Shown: in pieces, positions 47,739 to 60,700 of the stretch
Numbering within the stretch: position 1 is the stretch's first letter
Layout of the letters: each line of letters starts with the position of its first letter
Assembly: GCF_020882245.1 (NCBI RefSeq)
Contig: NC_083599.1
Location: forward strand, 71,221,745 to 71,285,744
From: Rhopalosiphum padi
Taxonomy: Eukaryota; Arthropoda; Insecta; Hemiptera; Aphididae
Direction of reading: 5' to 3'
DNA: 64,000 nucleotides
Program-made: the position numbers and the translations under genes
Notes under the pieces: model-generated
Told to the model about the DNA's origin: nothing
The model's input: the letters and a program-made list of their open reading frames with translations, nothing else
Databases searched by the model: none

Positions 47739-50150
47739 TTATATTTTTTATAATCCCAAGTGAGTTTTTATTAAAGAGTATTTATTTTTGTTGTAAAAAT
47801 TTTGATTAAAAAGGTTGCCATTTTGTTTTAATTTCAATGTATTAATTGAAAACTAACTCAGTAATAAAGTTATATATTACCAATCATCCTTTAGGCCTAA
47901 ATAAATAAAATATATGTACTAAGTTATAATTTATACTGTAGATTTATAGTAACCATGTACATTTTGTATCAAGTTGATCTAATTTTGATGAAATATATTT
48001 TTTATATCTTTCCTTCGTTCTCTTAAGTATTTGTGGCCAATATAATATAATTATTATCTTTTAAATATGATGTGTTACAAAAGCTAAGTATTTATTGAAT
48101 TCATCTATTTGTAAGACAATTATTATTTTGGCTGTACAGAGTAATTTTGTAACTTCACATTAGAAAGAAAAAACGGATTAATTTGTACTTAGTTTATAGT
48201 ATGGTTTAAGAATAGTTAATTTTAAATAGTGCAATCTAATTTTAAAATTAGATGATGTTTTTCAGTGTTTAAAACTGAAATAAATTTAAACATCACTAAT
48301 CATCCTATATACTTAAGAAATTATTTATAATGGTATTTGTACTGTTTATTGATAATTAAAAATGCTAGTGATTGTGATAGTTTTGTAGAAGTGAGCATTT
48401 ATAAATTACTGATGTAATAATTGTAAAAATATTTTCGGATCTTACTGATTCGGAACACTTGTGTAATATTAAAATCCACTCTAAAGTCTGCATTTAAAAT
48501 AAACTAAAGTGTATTCATGATTGTTGTACATCAATCAAAAACTACATTTCTGTAAAGTATACTCTCTTTATCAAAAAAAAAATTTAATTTATTAAATAAA
48601 TATTTATTTAAAACAATAAAAATTAAAATAATTGGTTATAATAATTTTAACTTAATTATCACTTATTGTATGAGGTCATATATTGCTTTATAAAGCCATA
48701 TACTGACAATTATACGTATTTTTAAAATTAAACAAACCATAATTTATGTTTATTTAGAATCTAAATACTTTAGCATCTAAATTTTAGATGCTAAAGTTTT
48801 TTATAGTAATTTATTTCTTGCAAGTCTTCAATATTGAGTGTCCATCACTGTAAAATATATATTATGATAATTGATTGAAAATAGATAACTTAGCGTCTCT
48901 TTTTCTTGTGGTTATTACATTAACACTTAATATCTATCGCAACATTGTATTTAATGTCAGTAAACAAAACTACCTCAAGAATGTTCATGACAGTAGTTCA
49001 AAATGCATACAACTTACTGCATACTATACAAATTTCTCTGTCACATTTGGCATATTTGTGATAAATCAAATAATATAGATTGTATTTATTATGATTATAA
49101 AATCAGGACTTAAAAGAAATTCCTATTTTTTTACAACCTTAATCTTAGAAAGAATTATTATAAATCACCATTACTACTAATACCACTGTGTTCGGCGTAG
49201 TGTGTGTTCCTTACTACTTTTAGATTGTCCAACGAACAAATTTTAATTTTCTTGTTGTTGACAATTTTTTTTAATGTAGATTTATTGAGGTATTGTTTGT
49301 ATGTTAGGTCCATTTTGAGTACATACACTATAAAACGTATTGCTTGAAAACTTCTATTATTTGTTATGTTGGAAAATTTATCGTGTCAATTTCAACAACT
49401 AGTTTTTGTGTTTTTGTGTTTTTTTTTTTTATTATTATTTTTCTATTTGCAATTAAGTTGTTGGGGTTTGGTAATTATCATAATTTACCATAGTAATATA
49501 ACCATATTCAAAACCCTGTTTTATAAACTACGATGTAGAAAAACAAGTTAATATTTATTTTTATTTAATGGCTATTAGTTTTATTTTACATTTTAAAGTT
49601 TAATCTCTTCCTACTGTTTGTATACGATAATAATAAAATTGCACTTATGTACTAACAAATTACTTGTCCGTATCAATTTTTTTACTGTATAACTGAAACT
49701 TAATACTATACTTATTGTATTTTTTTTTAAATACACCTAATAACTAATGATACATCACAATTAGTCCTTATTTATTTTAACTATTTTGTAATACGAATAA
49801 ATCTTTCTAGTCCTCTTATTTTTTTTATCAACATTATTACATAAATAATATTATTTATTTATTACTATATTTTTCCTTTTTTTTGTAACTGAAACATTTG
49901 TACGAAATAATAACTTTTTTTAAACTACTTTAAGTTTCTAGTCAATAAATTTGTTAGTACAATTTTTAATGTCGTTTCTTATGTTTGATAATATTGTACA
50001 AGCAAAGCTCAACGGCCGATTTATATATATATTTTTTTTTTTTTGGTACTTAGTTTTGTATAATTCTAATGTGAAGTAGACTGATAGAATTTTTTTAGTA
50101 AAGCTTGAATTATATTGAATTAAATAAATGAAAATATATTTTAAACTATG
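47739..50150 (+). other. ANKRD50 3' UTR / downstream region
   Basis: AT-rich sequence with several possible poly(A) hexamers (AATAAA near 47900, near 48597 and near 50124). Which one is used cannot be decided by eye. Several short open frames here have no family features. Confidence 0.45.
48767..48797. repeat. 31-bp perfect palindrome
   Basis: ACTTTAGCATCTAAA and its exact complement flank a single T. The RNA would form a 15-bp hairpin. It lies about 1 kb beyond the ANKRD50 stop, so it may be part of a long 3' UTR. A further ATCTAAAT copy sits just upstream (48759). Confidence 0.75.
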
Positions 50151-52739
50151 CTGTGTGTTTTTTTTATTATTCCATGAAATTTCTTGTGTTTAACAATTTA
50201 CAGGGAGAAAAATACTCATTTAAATTCTAACAGTAGAACTAATGTGTACTCTAGCAAGTATTAAGAAAACAATTTTTTATAATATATAGTACTAAATAGT
50301 TAATTTTACTTATGTACAAAAATCTTTGATAAATCGGAAATAGTAAGTTCTCCTACAAGAGTAATAGCAGATAAAACTGTACATGTGGAAGCTTCTATAA
50401 TAGTGTAAAAATTAAATCTATTAGTCTCACATGATCAATTCCACAATGTTCTTCCTCTTTTGGGCGTTTCATCAGTATTAAAATGCTGAAAATACCTTTA
50501 AGACATGAAACAAAGTTACAATTACATTAAAAATATTTCATTTACATAAAAATTGCTAAATTAAAATGAACTAAGTTTAATTAAATAAATTCTATGAATT
50601 AAACAAAATCGAAAAAAAAAATAGCATAGTTGGTCGAAAAATATATCATTCAAATACAAATTTTAACTCAACTATTTAGATAATTAATTATAAGCATTTT
50701 GAGGTTAATTCAAAAATTAAAGATTCACAACAACTTCTCAATACTTTACTTAAAAAACTATTATACATCTGAAAATGACACAATTTATTATCTTACAATA
50801 AATACAATCTGAATAGTCGAATCCAAATTAAAAAAAATTGTGCCTAAAGGCAATAATACTATCAACGCCCTAACATAATAGTTGTTTGTGGAGGCTTTAG
50901 TTAGGCAGTTCATGTGGTAGAAAAATTAAAAACTTTTGGATTCCTATAGTACCTTCTCTTCTCTCTCTCTTTTAACCTTTGATCTTCAAGATCCTACGAA
51001 AACACCTATCGGTTCTATTAATTTTTAACATATGAATTTAAATAATAAGGTATGTATCAATGTTCACAGTATTGCAAATGATTTACCAGTTGACCTAATA
51101 GTTTTACGAATAATTTATTTTCCAATAATCGCTTATTAACTATGTATTCATTTTTTTTTAAATTATTACCAAAATATTTACCTATTTTATTAAACATTTC
51201 TTTAAGATCATCACTATGTTATACATTTATACTATTGAAAATATAAGTTATAAAGAATTATAAACAAAAAATAAATATAGTTTGTTATACATTCAATTTT
51301 TTTTCAATATCCTGAATTTTCATTATTTAAATGACCCAAAGGTCTTAACCCTTTATAAATATGTTTAACAAATTTACATATTTTACATACTAGTTATAAA
51401 ATTAATATATACAATATACATTGAGGAAGGCATATATCCAATGAAATAGTTTTTGCTCTTAATCTAAATTGTATTGTTTAATTGTCAAGACCTTAGAGTT
51501 GTCTAGTAATTGAATAGCCAATATATTGACATGGTGATCTTGTCTTGGGATTGCGAGCAGCCGAACAAGCCTTTTGGATTTTATCTGCTATTGTAGGGGT
51601 AGCATTATATCATAATGAAGTATAATATCACATTCAACTTTTTAAGTTAAATAAAATCAAAGAAAAAATAAATTACCACTGTGGAAATCAATATAATATT
51701 ATTAATAGAACATTTTTCAACAAATTTATTTGAGAATCATAGTTGATGGCCTAAACATTTAAGTATAACAGATATAATTTTTTGATTCTATTTTAACTTT
51801 TAAGTTTATCATAAGGATATATGTAGTAAAATGTATTAGCACTTCATTTTCAAATGTTTAATAAAGTAAATTAATTTATGAAAATTGTTATAGTATTTAT
51901 AAAATCAAAGTTTTTTTGTAAAAATTAAATCATAATAATTGCTGGTTGATTGTTTTTGACCAACTGGCAACAAAAAATAGTTTTTTTGCTTATGTTGAAC
52001 TTTCATCAGAAAAACCTATAAATATCGATGGAACAGCATACTCTAATAGACAACAGTAATTTAATTTCAGCACCTGGTCGAATTTTACAGTCATTAGGAC
52101 TCAAGTGTTCACTGTACAAAAATCCATATTTGTGTGAAATTTTTACATCTCATTGCATGAACTCATTTCTTTAAAATATCTGGTCTGTTAACAACCTATA
52201 ATAATGTGGTTTGTACACCTACCGATAGAATTGTATTCTACTTTTCTTTTTTGTTCACAGATATCACAGTTTTTTGATGAATTGTGATTTGTATCTACAA
52301 ACAATAAACGTTGAAAATCAACAAATTGCTACTATGGTAAACCATTCACTATATGGTTAAAATTTAAAATAGGAAACAATATATTATGTAGTTATTTACA
52401 GTATTTGTTTGTCTCACACCAGTTACTGGTCTTGATACATAGTGCACGCTACAGTACATATTACCTAAATAATATTATTATCTCAATAAAGAATACAAAT
52501 AATAATTGTGTTATTGCTACCTTGAGTTAATTACTGAAAAAAAATATCTACCATAGGGATTCAAAAGCATTTACAGTATCACTATAATGACTTACGTCAT
52601 ACATTTTGGCGCCAATCGATAAAGAAATTTTCATGTACGAAATATGAACTGCGGTCACCTTTACTGACCACTGTCATACTCTACTGAGCATGGTCTTAGA
52701 ATATCTTCAAAGACAGTTAGTATTCTCTACCATAAGCTA

Positions 52740-52785
52740 CATTGACTTATTAACAAAAGTTTTTGTTTTTGTTAACAAGTCAATG
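52740..52785. repeat. 19-bp inverted repeat with short loop
   Basis: CATTGACTTATTAACAAAA at the left pairs with TTTTGTTAACAAGTCAATG at the right with one mismatch. Weaker complementarity seems to continue outward (ACCATAAGCT versus AGCTTACAC), suggesting a decayed foldback element at about 52640-52890. Confidence 0.6.
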
Positions 52786-52896
52786 GTGAACTATCAGCTT
52801 ACACATAAATGGTGACTACACTGACCATAGAAAATAGATAAAACTGAACAACACTCCATAGCAGTAGTATTCTTGTCTATGCTCCATAGTGTGTTA

Positions 52897-52914
52897 CAAG
52901 GTGGATCCACCTTG
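52897..52914. repeat. 18-bp perfect palindrome around GGATCC
   Basis: CAAGGTGGATCCACCTTG is self-complementary. It adjoins the foldback-like segment and the first copy of the dispersed repeat at 52925. Confidence 0.7.
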
Positions 52915-52924
52915 GTGTGTTATT

Positions 52925-53004
52925 ATTGATCTTTTGTCATTGTATCAGAGTAAGGATAATTTGTACTCATTTTACAAAGTAATAAATTATGGGCGTTAAG
53001 ACAT
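52925..53004. repeat. Dispersed repeat, copy 1
   Basis: ATTGATCTTTTGT, then GTAAGGAT, TACTCAT, ACAAAGTAATAA and GTTAAGACAT, is shared in order and spacing with 54478-54567. The copies are diverged but clearly related. Confidence 0.65.
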
Positions 53005-54477
53005 ATTTCAACGTATTGTTTATTTTTTAACAATTTTTGTTATTTTATTATTTGTAGAAATTTGAAACAATACACCACTACTTGGATTATCATTTTCTAT
53101 GTACAAATATACAATGCAATTTTGAATTAGTAATTTTTATTCTCAGTCAAAAAGGATAAAAATGTAATACAATCCATATAAGTTGTTTCAAAGGTAATTC
53201 AAAAATATTAAATACAAAGGCACAATATTTTAAATGTGAAAGATATAATACACGTGCTATATGATTTAATTACAAACTACTAATGTCAATCATTTCTCTT
53301 TATTATTTATTTACCTACAATTAATTTATTTCAAAATATTTCTAAAATTTCACTAGTGTCGTAATTAACAATAGGTGCAATTAGTTATTTTTAAACTACA
53401 TTATATAAGTCAGTGAAATTGTTCAGTTATTCTATTTTTGTATAGTTTATAAGTTCATAGCCATTAAGTTCTAGAAAACAGAGAACAGTCTAATTTTGAT
53501 TAACTAATTTAGAAAAATTGTAATTAATGTAATTTTTTTTTCTTAAAAATTGTTATCAAGTAATAAATAAATAATTGTTTTTCTACGTTTTTGTTTGCTA
53601 GTTTACAAAACAAATACAGCAACACGAGTACATGTTATAAGTTTATTATAGACACATAATGTACCTACTATGACTATAAAGCTTTAAAAATATAACTAAT
53701 ACATAAGTATAACCAGGGCATATCACCCACAAAATTTCAATGTTCTAAGTAAATGCCTATTTTAACCTTGCTTTCACCATGACAATGAACATTTTTTGTA
53801 CCTGTTAGGTAAAATTAAGTATCAAATTTGCAGTCTTAAATAATTTGATTTAAACATCACTTAAATGCATCATTCTGAATAATGATTTATTATCAGAAAA
53901 AAACTGAAGTTATGGTTGAAAAAGAAATATCATTTAGATCAAAGTAACAAACAGACTTCCTACAGACAGTTTGTCACATTTATTATAATAATCGCAAACA
54001 TCAATTATTATCTTTGAATAACAGGAATATCATATAACTATTATAAAAAAAGTGCGTTAAGTTATCTTAATCACTAACATTAATTAATGTAAACATTGAA
54101 CAATTAAACTTGAACGATCTAAAAAAAAAAAAAAAATTATACAATTGAGTAACTAACAGACCACACTAGGTATTGTGTGAAATCAAATATTATAATTATA
54201 CCACATATGAATAAATAATGTTTTTAAACATAAGTTTTTTTGTTTCATAATCATTAATACAGTATTATAGATGAAATTTAAATATCAAATTAAAAAGTGT
54301 TAAAATATTTTTTTATACTGTTTGTAGAATAAAACCATACATAATATTATAAATGCATTTCATGTTGAAATCACCAACAAATAAAACAAAGCTGATGGAA
54401 CTATGGACAAAAAAAAAATGTCTAGTTCTAGTTTCTACATTTTAAGCATACAATAATTTCATACCTAATAAGTTTTT

Positions 54478-54567
54478 ATTGATCTTTTGTAATTATATGT
54501 ACATGAAAAGTGTAAGGATGATTTTTATTCATAGTACAAAGTAATAACTTACGCACGTTCAGACATC
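54478..54567. repeat. Dispersed repeat, copy 2
   Basis: ATTGATCTTTTGT, GTGTAAGGAT, TATTCAT, ACAAAGTAATAA and GTTCAGACAT occur in the same order as in copy 1 at 52925-53004, in the same orientation. The copies lie about 1.5 kb apart in the 3' flank of Drp1. Confidence 0.65.
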
Positions 54568-54703
54568 GTTATGGGGAGGGGGATTGAATTAAACACTAAT
54601 GGTACCCCATAGTATGTACTAGGTTATTTTGGTCCGTACATTACATTTAATAATAATAGTAATAATAATAATGGCGGATTCGTAACAATGTACTGATTGG
54701 GGA

Positions 54704-54709
54704 TTTATT
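54704..54709 (-). terminator. Candidate poly(A) signal of Drp1
   Basis: AATAAA on the minus strand, about 40 bases beyond the stop codon. Chosen only by position; longer 3' UTRs are possible. Confidence 0.35.
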
Positions 54710-54745
54710 TAAAAACTAAATACTACACATTAAATCTTCACATGT

Positions 54746-57700
54746 TCACCAGACATGCACTTCACGGATCTCACTAATTATGTTGTTAGCATTCTGTAAG
54801 GCCTGTTGAAAAGAGAAAAAAGTTTACAACCATTTTTTATGTAGAAAAGTGATGGTGGACATAAACACACAATACCTTAAGCATATCGATGGCTTCTTTT
54901 CTGCGATTAGATATATGTTCAGATTCATTAAGTAACTCTTCTACTTGTTCGGATTTGTATAAATGTGTTACTAGTTCTGATTGCAAGTAGTTCTTCACAA
55001 AATTTACTAAAAAGTGCATTATAGCTTTTGGAACACTATCTTGAATAGATTTTCTGACAATGTAGAAATATGATTTGATCAATCTTTCTATAAACGAACA
55101 AGAAAAAACAAAATCAAAATATACATTCAACAAGTTAACAAGTCATAATAATTTTCAAGTGGAGAACAATATTATGTACCAATTACGTCACAATCACGTA
55201 GTTCTTTCTCAGATAGGTTTCTGTTTGATGGACTCTGCAAATCCATGCTGTTAAAATTGCTGACTACACTCGAAGGCCCACTCATTTCATTTTGCACTTG
55301 ATGCACTGGTGTTGTTGCTGGAGATGATTCAACAGAATTCATTTCACCGTTCATGTCAGCTTGATGCTGTCTTGGCGTTTTCTTCATTGATCCTGTGCTA
55401 GCGACACTCTTTAAAACATAAAATATATTAATACATAGACAAAAAAAGTTCTATAGGAACGTGCCTATTTTTTCTCTACACTTTTGTGGTAAGTAACAAA
55501 TACTGGTAAAATTAGATATTATTTTTTATTTGTCCTAGAAAATTAAAAAATTGTTGGTTGTCAGTAAATTATGATGTATGGAACAATATTTCAATATTCA
55601 AATAATATGATACAAATTTGTTCATTTTGCTTGCAATACAGTAGATAATGTGTATAATAAAATAAAATACATTTTTCAAATAAAATTCAACATGTAAATT
55701 ATTTACTTTAAAAATGAAATATAATAAATGAAACTATCAAAAACTTCAGCATGTAGTATGAATCAATATGAATCTTGATTTGTTTTTTCATTCATTAATT
55801 ATTATTCACTTTAATTATAATTCAGGATTTACAATCTTAATAATTAACAAAAACTTCACAATATAATATATTATATCTGCAGATGGTTTTGTACGCAAAT
55901 AGCAATTATCAAAAATGTAAAAAAAGTTAAGTACTATCACTAGTATTGCACACTTACATCTCTATCACATCCAGTAACAGAATTGTTCACATTGTATTTT
56001 CTCAACATGCGTTGTCTTGAAAATTCGTCTTCTTCAGCACTTTTCATCATGAGTGATACGAGTTCTGCATCTCTATGAAAATCTGGGTGTTTAGTGTTTA
56101 TGTACGCAAGTTCAATAGCCACCAAATTTTCAACCTTTAAACAGTAACATAGTAAATATAAATATAATTATTTTTTGTTGTGGCTCAAACTTACCATTGC
56201 ATTTGTTGTAGGTAAACGTCTACGCAATAACTGTGTAACAACATCTACAATGCTTTCATGGAGCTTAGGGAATCTGATCATTTCCTGTTGTGACTCAATT
56301 CCACAGTGTTGAATCATACGCTGCATTTCTTCGTGTACAAGTTCTACACATCGTAAAGATGGTTCTTCTAGCCGGCGTATTTGTCTTTTTACCAACAACT
56401 CAAAAGATACTTCTGGAACAAATAATGCGGGTCTTGGCCCTGTGGCATTCCGGATGGCAGTCAACACATCCATTTTGGATAAACCAGTCAAAGGATGAAT
56501 AGAATCCAAAACCTTGCCAAACGTCTCATGAAATATATAACATATTCGAGCACCACCGCACCTATAAATAAATAGAATTATATAATAGAATATTTATTAA
56601 AAAAAAAAATCAATATTTTTAGTTACAGTTCAGTTGTTTCGATATTCTTAGAAGTACCATCAATTGTTGAACAATACGCTGCAGCAAATTTTGTAATGAT
56701 TTGCAACAGTGTTTGGCTCTTATCTGTTACATCATCACCAAAAGAATATAAAAGTGATTGAAATTGTGAAACCATAACATTCACTCTTGTCTAAAAACAC
56801 ACCATTCACAGGTCAAATAAACTTCTTAAAATTATTTTATATTGCTAAATAGCAGGGAAAGTGAACCTTTCTATACCCATACGTCAAATAAAAAATGTTA
56901 GCGAAATTGTATTTTCCCTTGCAAGTCAACTAAATTAATAACTTTTTTCTTGTTAATCCTATAAAATTTCTATTGTTTTTGAATACTTCCTTGAGTCACT
57001 ATAAGTCATAGATTTACGATCTCTGCTATATAGCATATAATTAATATCATACGACTTGACCATTTATTTATTCTTTAATACATATTCAATGTTTTGATAT
57101 ATTAAATACTACAATGGACATTTTACAATGAATAAAACTATACTGAGCTTAGATGTTTTTTCTAATGTTTTTGTGGATAAAAGATATTGATGATCATCAA
57201 AATAATTAAATATTTTACTTTTAATTTAATGAGAATATGGTTCTATTTTTAAAATATTTTAATAATACCTATTCTTAAAAATATAATTAAATACACAATT
57301 GTTTTATACATTATTTAATTTTTAAGCAACCAGTTTTTAAAGATTTTTATTTTTGAATGAGAGAGAACATATAAACGATGAAAATATGAAACCATATTTT
57401 TCAGGAAAATAATAAGAATATGATATGTTGTCAGGAAAAATATATCAAAAAAGAATGGGTTTTTAGGTGTACAATTTATTTTTAAAAAGATGTTTTTCAA
57501 AACTGTATTAACCCAGGAAAATATAAAACAGTAAAATATTAATGTGGAAGTATATTTTCCAGGAATCGTATAAATAAGAAAAATATTGCTTAGAACTGTT
57601 TAAATTGGGATAATATTTTCCTTATTTAAACGATTCCCGAAAAATACGGTTCTGCATTAATATTTTAATGTTTTATATTTTCCTGGGTTAATACAGTTTT

Positions 57701-60700
57701 GAATTATATGATTCTAACAATATATTCATCCTTGTTAATACTATTTCTATATTATATCATTTTTTTGAAATACCATTTCATGAAAATAACAATCCTAGTT
57801 TATTTTTTCCTGTTTAATATTCTCCAGATTTATATAGTCCTTCATTAATTATGTTACGGACTAATAACTTAACCTTAATATTAACCATATAATTATAGTA
57901 TTTAAATTCATAATAATTAAATGGTAATTTCCATTCAAAGTATTCAATGTATAATAATAACAAAATTTTATCAGAAACTATTAAATAAATAATAAGTAAA
58001 AATGGTATGAAAGTAGTAGTAGACTTTTCTTGATAATTACTTTTAAATTTGGCAAACAATCTCGAATGTGATGCATTAAAAGTCTGTTAAGTGTCTTAGT
58101 TAAGTATGGAGTTCCATTTCGGTTTGCCAATGAAGGATATTTTCTTTGCAAGAAAGTAGATTCATCTTTTAGAGCATCAGTAATTGACTGCAAAAAAGTT
58201 GAAGGTAAACAACAAAATATGTTTTATATATAAAACTAATGCTGTATTTAATTCTTCATACATACCTTATTGTCATTTATATCTTGTTGTGATCGATTAA
58301 CAACACCAATTATTCCTAGTTTAACAGGAATCACTCGACCACATAATATATCAACAGCATCAGTACCTGAAAAAAAATTAAGTTACAAATAATATAGCAA
58401 ATTTAATTTAAGAAAAATAAGTATTACCTGCGTCCATTAGATCAAGTTTAGTAATTACAGCTAAAGTTCTCTTTCCTTCAGAATCTACGTCTTTGGCTAA
58501 CTTCAAACTTTCACTAGTTGACATATCTGTGTTAGCAGTACTTACTGCCAAAATTATTGAATTAGGATTTTGAATATACTTGACAACTAAATTTTTCACT
58601 TGAGATTCAATATCTTCTGGTTGGTCACCCACAGGAACCTAAAATATTAAATTTAATAATGTCATGAATACATTTAATTTTAAATAGTAAATCATCAGTA
58701 TCTACTTTAGTTATTCCAGGTAAATCTACGAGCGATAAATTCAATACGTGTATGGAATATATTTTCAGGCTAATAGGTTCGGGACATATTCCTTTATTAC
58801 TGCCAGCAACCTTGTTGGTCTCAGATTGAATTTCTTCTCGTATTTCATTAAAATCTTTAAAAATTTTATTTTTACAATGCAGAAATTCACCCCATTCTTC
58901 CAAATTAACCGTACCTATATTATTATATAATAAAAAAAATTAAAATTAATACATTACTAGTTTAATCATTAATAATGTATGAAAATGAATAATCTTACCA
59001 TTTTCAGAACTTCTATGTTCCTTATCAGTCAAAGGGCAGTTGACAAGTTGAAGAATTAAAGGACATCTAGTAACGATTCCAATACCTCTGGGTAAAAATG
59101 ATCTACCAACAATACTTTCTATTACAGAACTTTTACCAGAACTCTGTAAAAAAAAATATGTATATATAATATTATATATATATTTACAATTGTGTTTCAT
59201 TAAGACTGATGAAACAGTTTTATAATGAAAGTATAATATTTAGAGCTTGGATGTTATGGCTTAGCATATTTTTTTAGTGCAATCAGAATTTTATTATACC
59301 AAAATATGATTTAAATTTGATTCATTGAGTCTATATTCTGTTTAAAATAAGAATGAACCTTGTAGCAGTTAGGCAATGCTAATCGGTCATCCCCATCAAA
59401 TCTACCATCCATATCTGCTATGTAGTTATGCCACGCCCTTGTGCACAAGTTGGCTGCCAAGGTTCTTTCTTATGTATCATTAATTGTTTACAAGTATGAC
59501 AATTATACATATAAAATCTTTTAGCAAATTTATATATAAGGCATACTCATAGCCTAGTGGGTTTTACCCTGGTAATACAACCAATAAACGCTTTTTAGTT
59601 ACGCAATACATTTTTCACATTTAAATATATTGTATATTTCTTGTATTTATTTGTTATTTTAGTGTATTTTATACAAAATTTCAAATTTTAAATAATATTT
59701 ATTACTTTTTGTTATACAGATTAGTGAAAAAATAATCATTAATCATATTTAATAAATATATTAAAGTATATTATATATTAGTTTAGTATATATTAACGAT
59801 CATCTGTTCCATTTCATATACCTTTCTCTTCCTCAAACTACTATCTTAACTCACCGATCATCCGTCTTATGCGCATTGCCAACACTGACCCTTCATTCTC
59901 TCTCTAAAATTTGAGCCTCGTTTCCTAAACTTTTAAAACTATTATTATTATACTATTATATTCATGTATTAAAGGGTTTGTCTCGTATTGTAAAAATAAA
60001 AAAAAATAAAAAAAAAAATAAAGTATATAATTACATATTTAATTAATTTGTGGTCATTACACATACGAGCTCTAATAATATTGATAAATATTATCCTTTA
60101 TTTAAAGTGGAAAATCAAAATATAATAAATACATAAAAATTATACTTAATTTACAGTAAATTTTGAATTTAAATTTATTAAAAAAAATTTAATTAATAAT
60201 ATTAACTATATTTTTTATTGGATTTATTCTTATTAAAAATCAAAAAAATCAACAACTTGTCAAACTAGTTAAATGTTTTAAAATTATTATTTTTATTTTT
60301 TTTATTATTCAGTGAATTTATAACGGTTAGATACACAAATATATACCTTACTTTTTAGAGGACATAAAATTTTGTTAAAACAGTTATATTTATTTTTATA
60401 AATGTAACTCCCCGTTCTATGATCTTAAGTTATAGCTTTAAATTTTTTAAATAATAATTATATATATCACGTGGGAAAAAATTATAATAACCGAAAAAAT
60501 ATTAATATTTGTATTATCATCACTTTTAATAGTTAATGATGATTACAACCTTTAAATAATTTTAAAAACAATTGATAAAATATTAAAACATTAATGGGTG
60601 ATAGCACATTTAATATTTACAAAAAATAACAATTTAAGTAGTATATTATTTTAATTATATGCTATAAATTAAAATCATTATTTTCAACAATATTTTTCCT

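Larger units (their letters stand above)
50151..54745 (-). other. Convergent intergenic region / Drp1 3' flank
   Basis: AT-rich DNA between two convergent genes with no coding exon found. It holds two diverged direct copies of one sequence and some small palindromes, listed separately. A minus-strand AATAAA (plus 54704-54709) lies about 40 bases beyond the Drp1 stop and could end a short 3' UTR. Confidence 0.45.
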
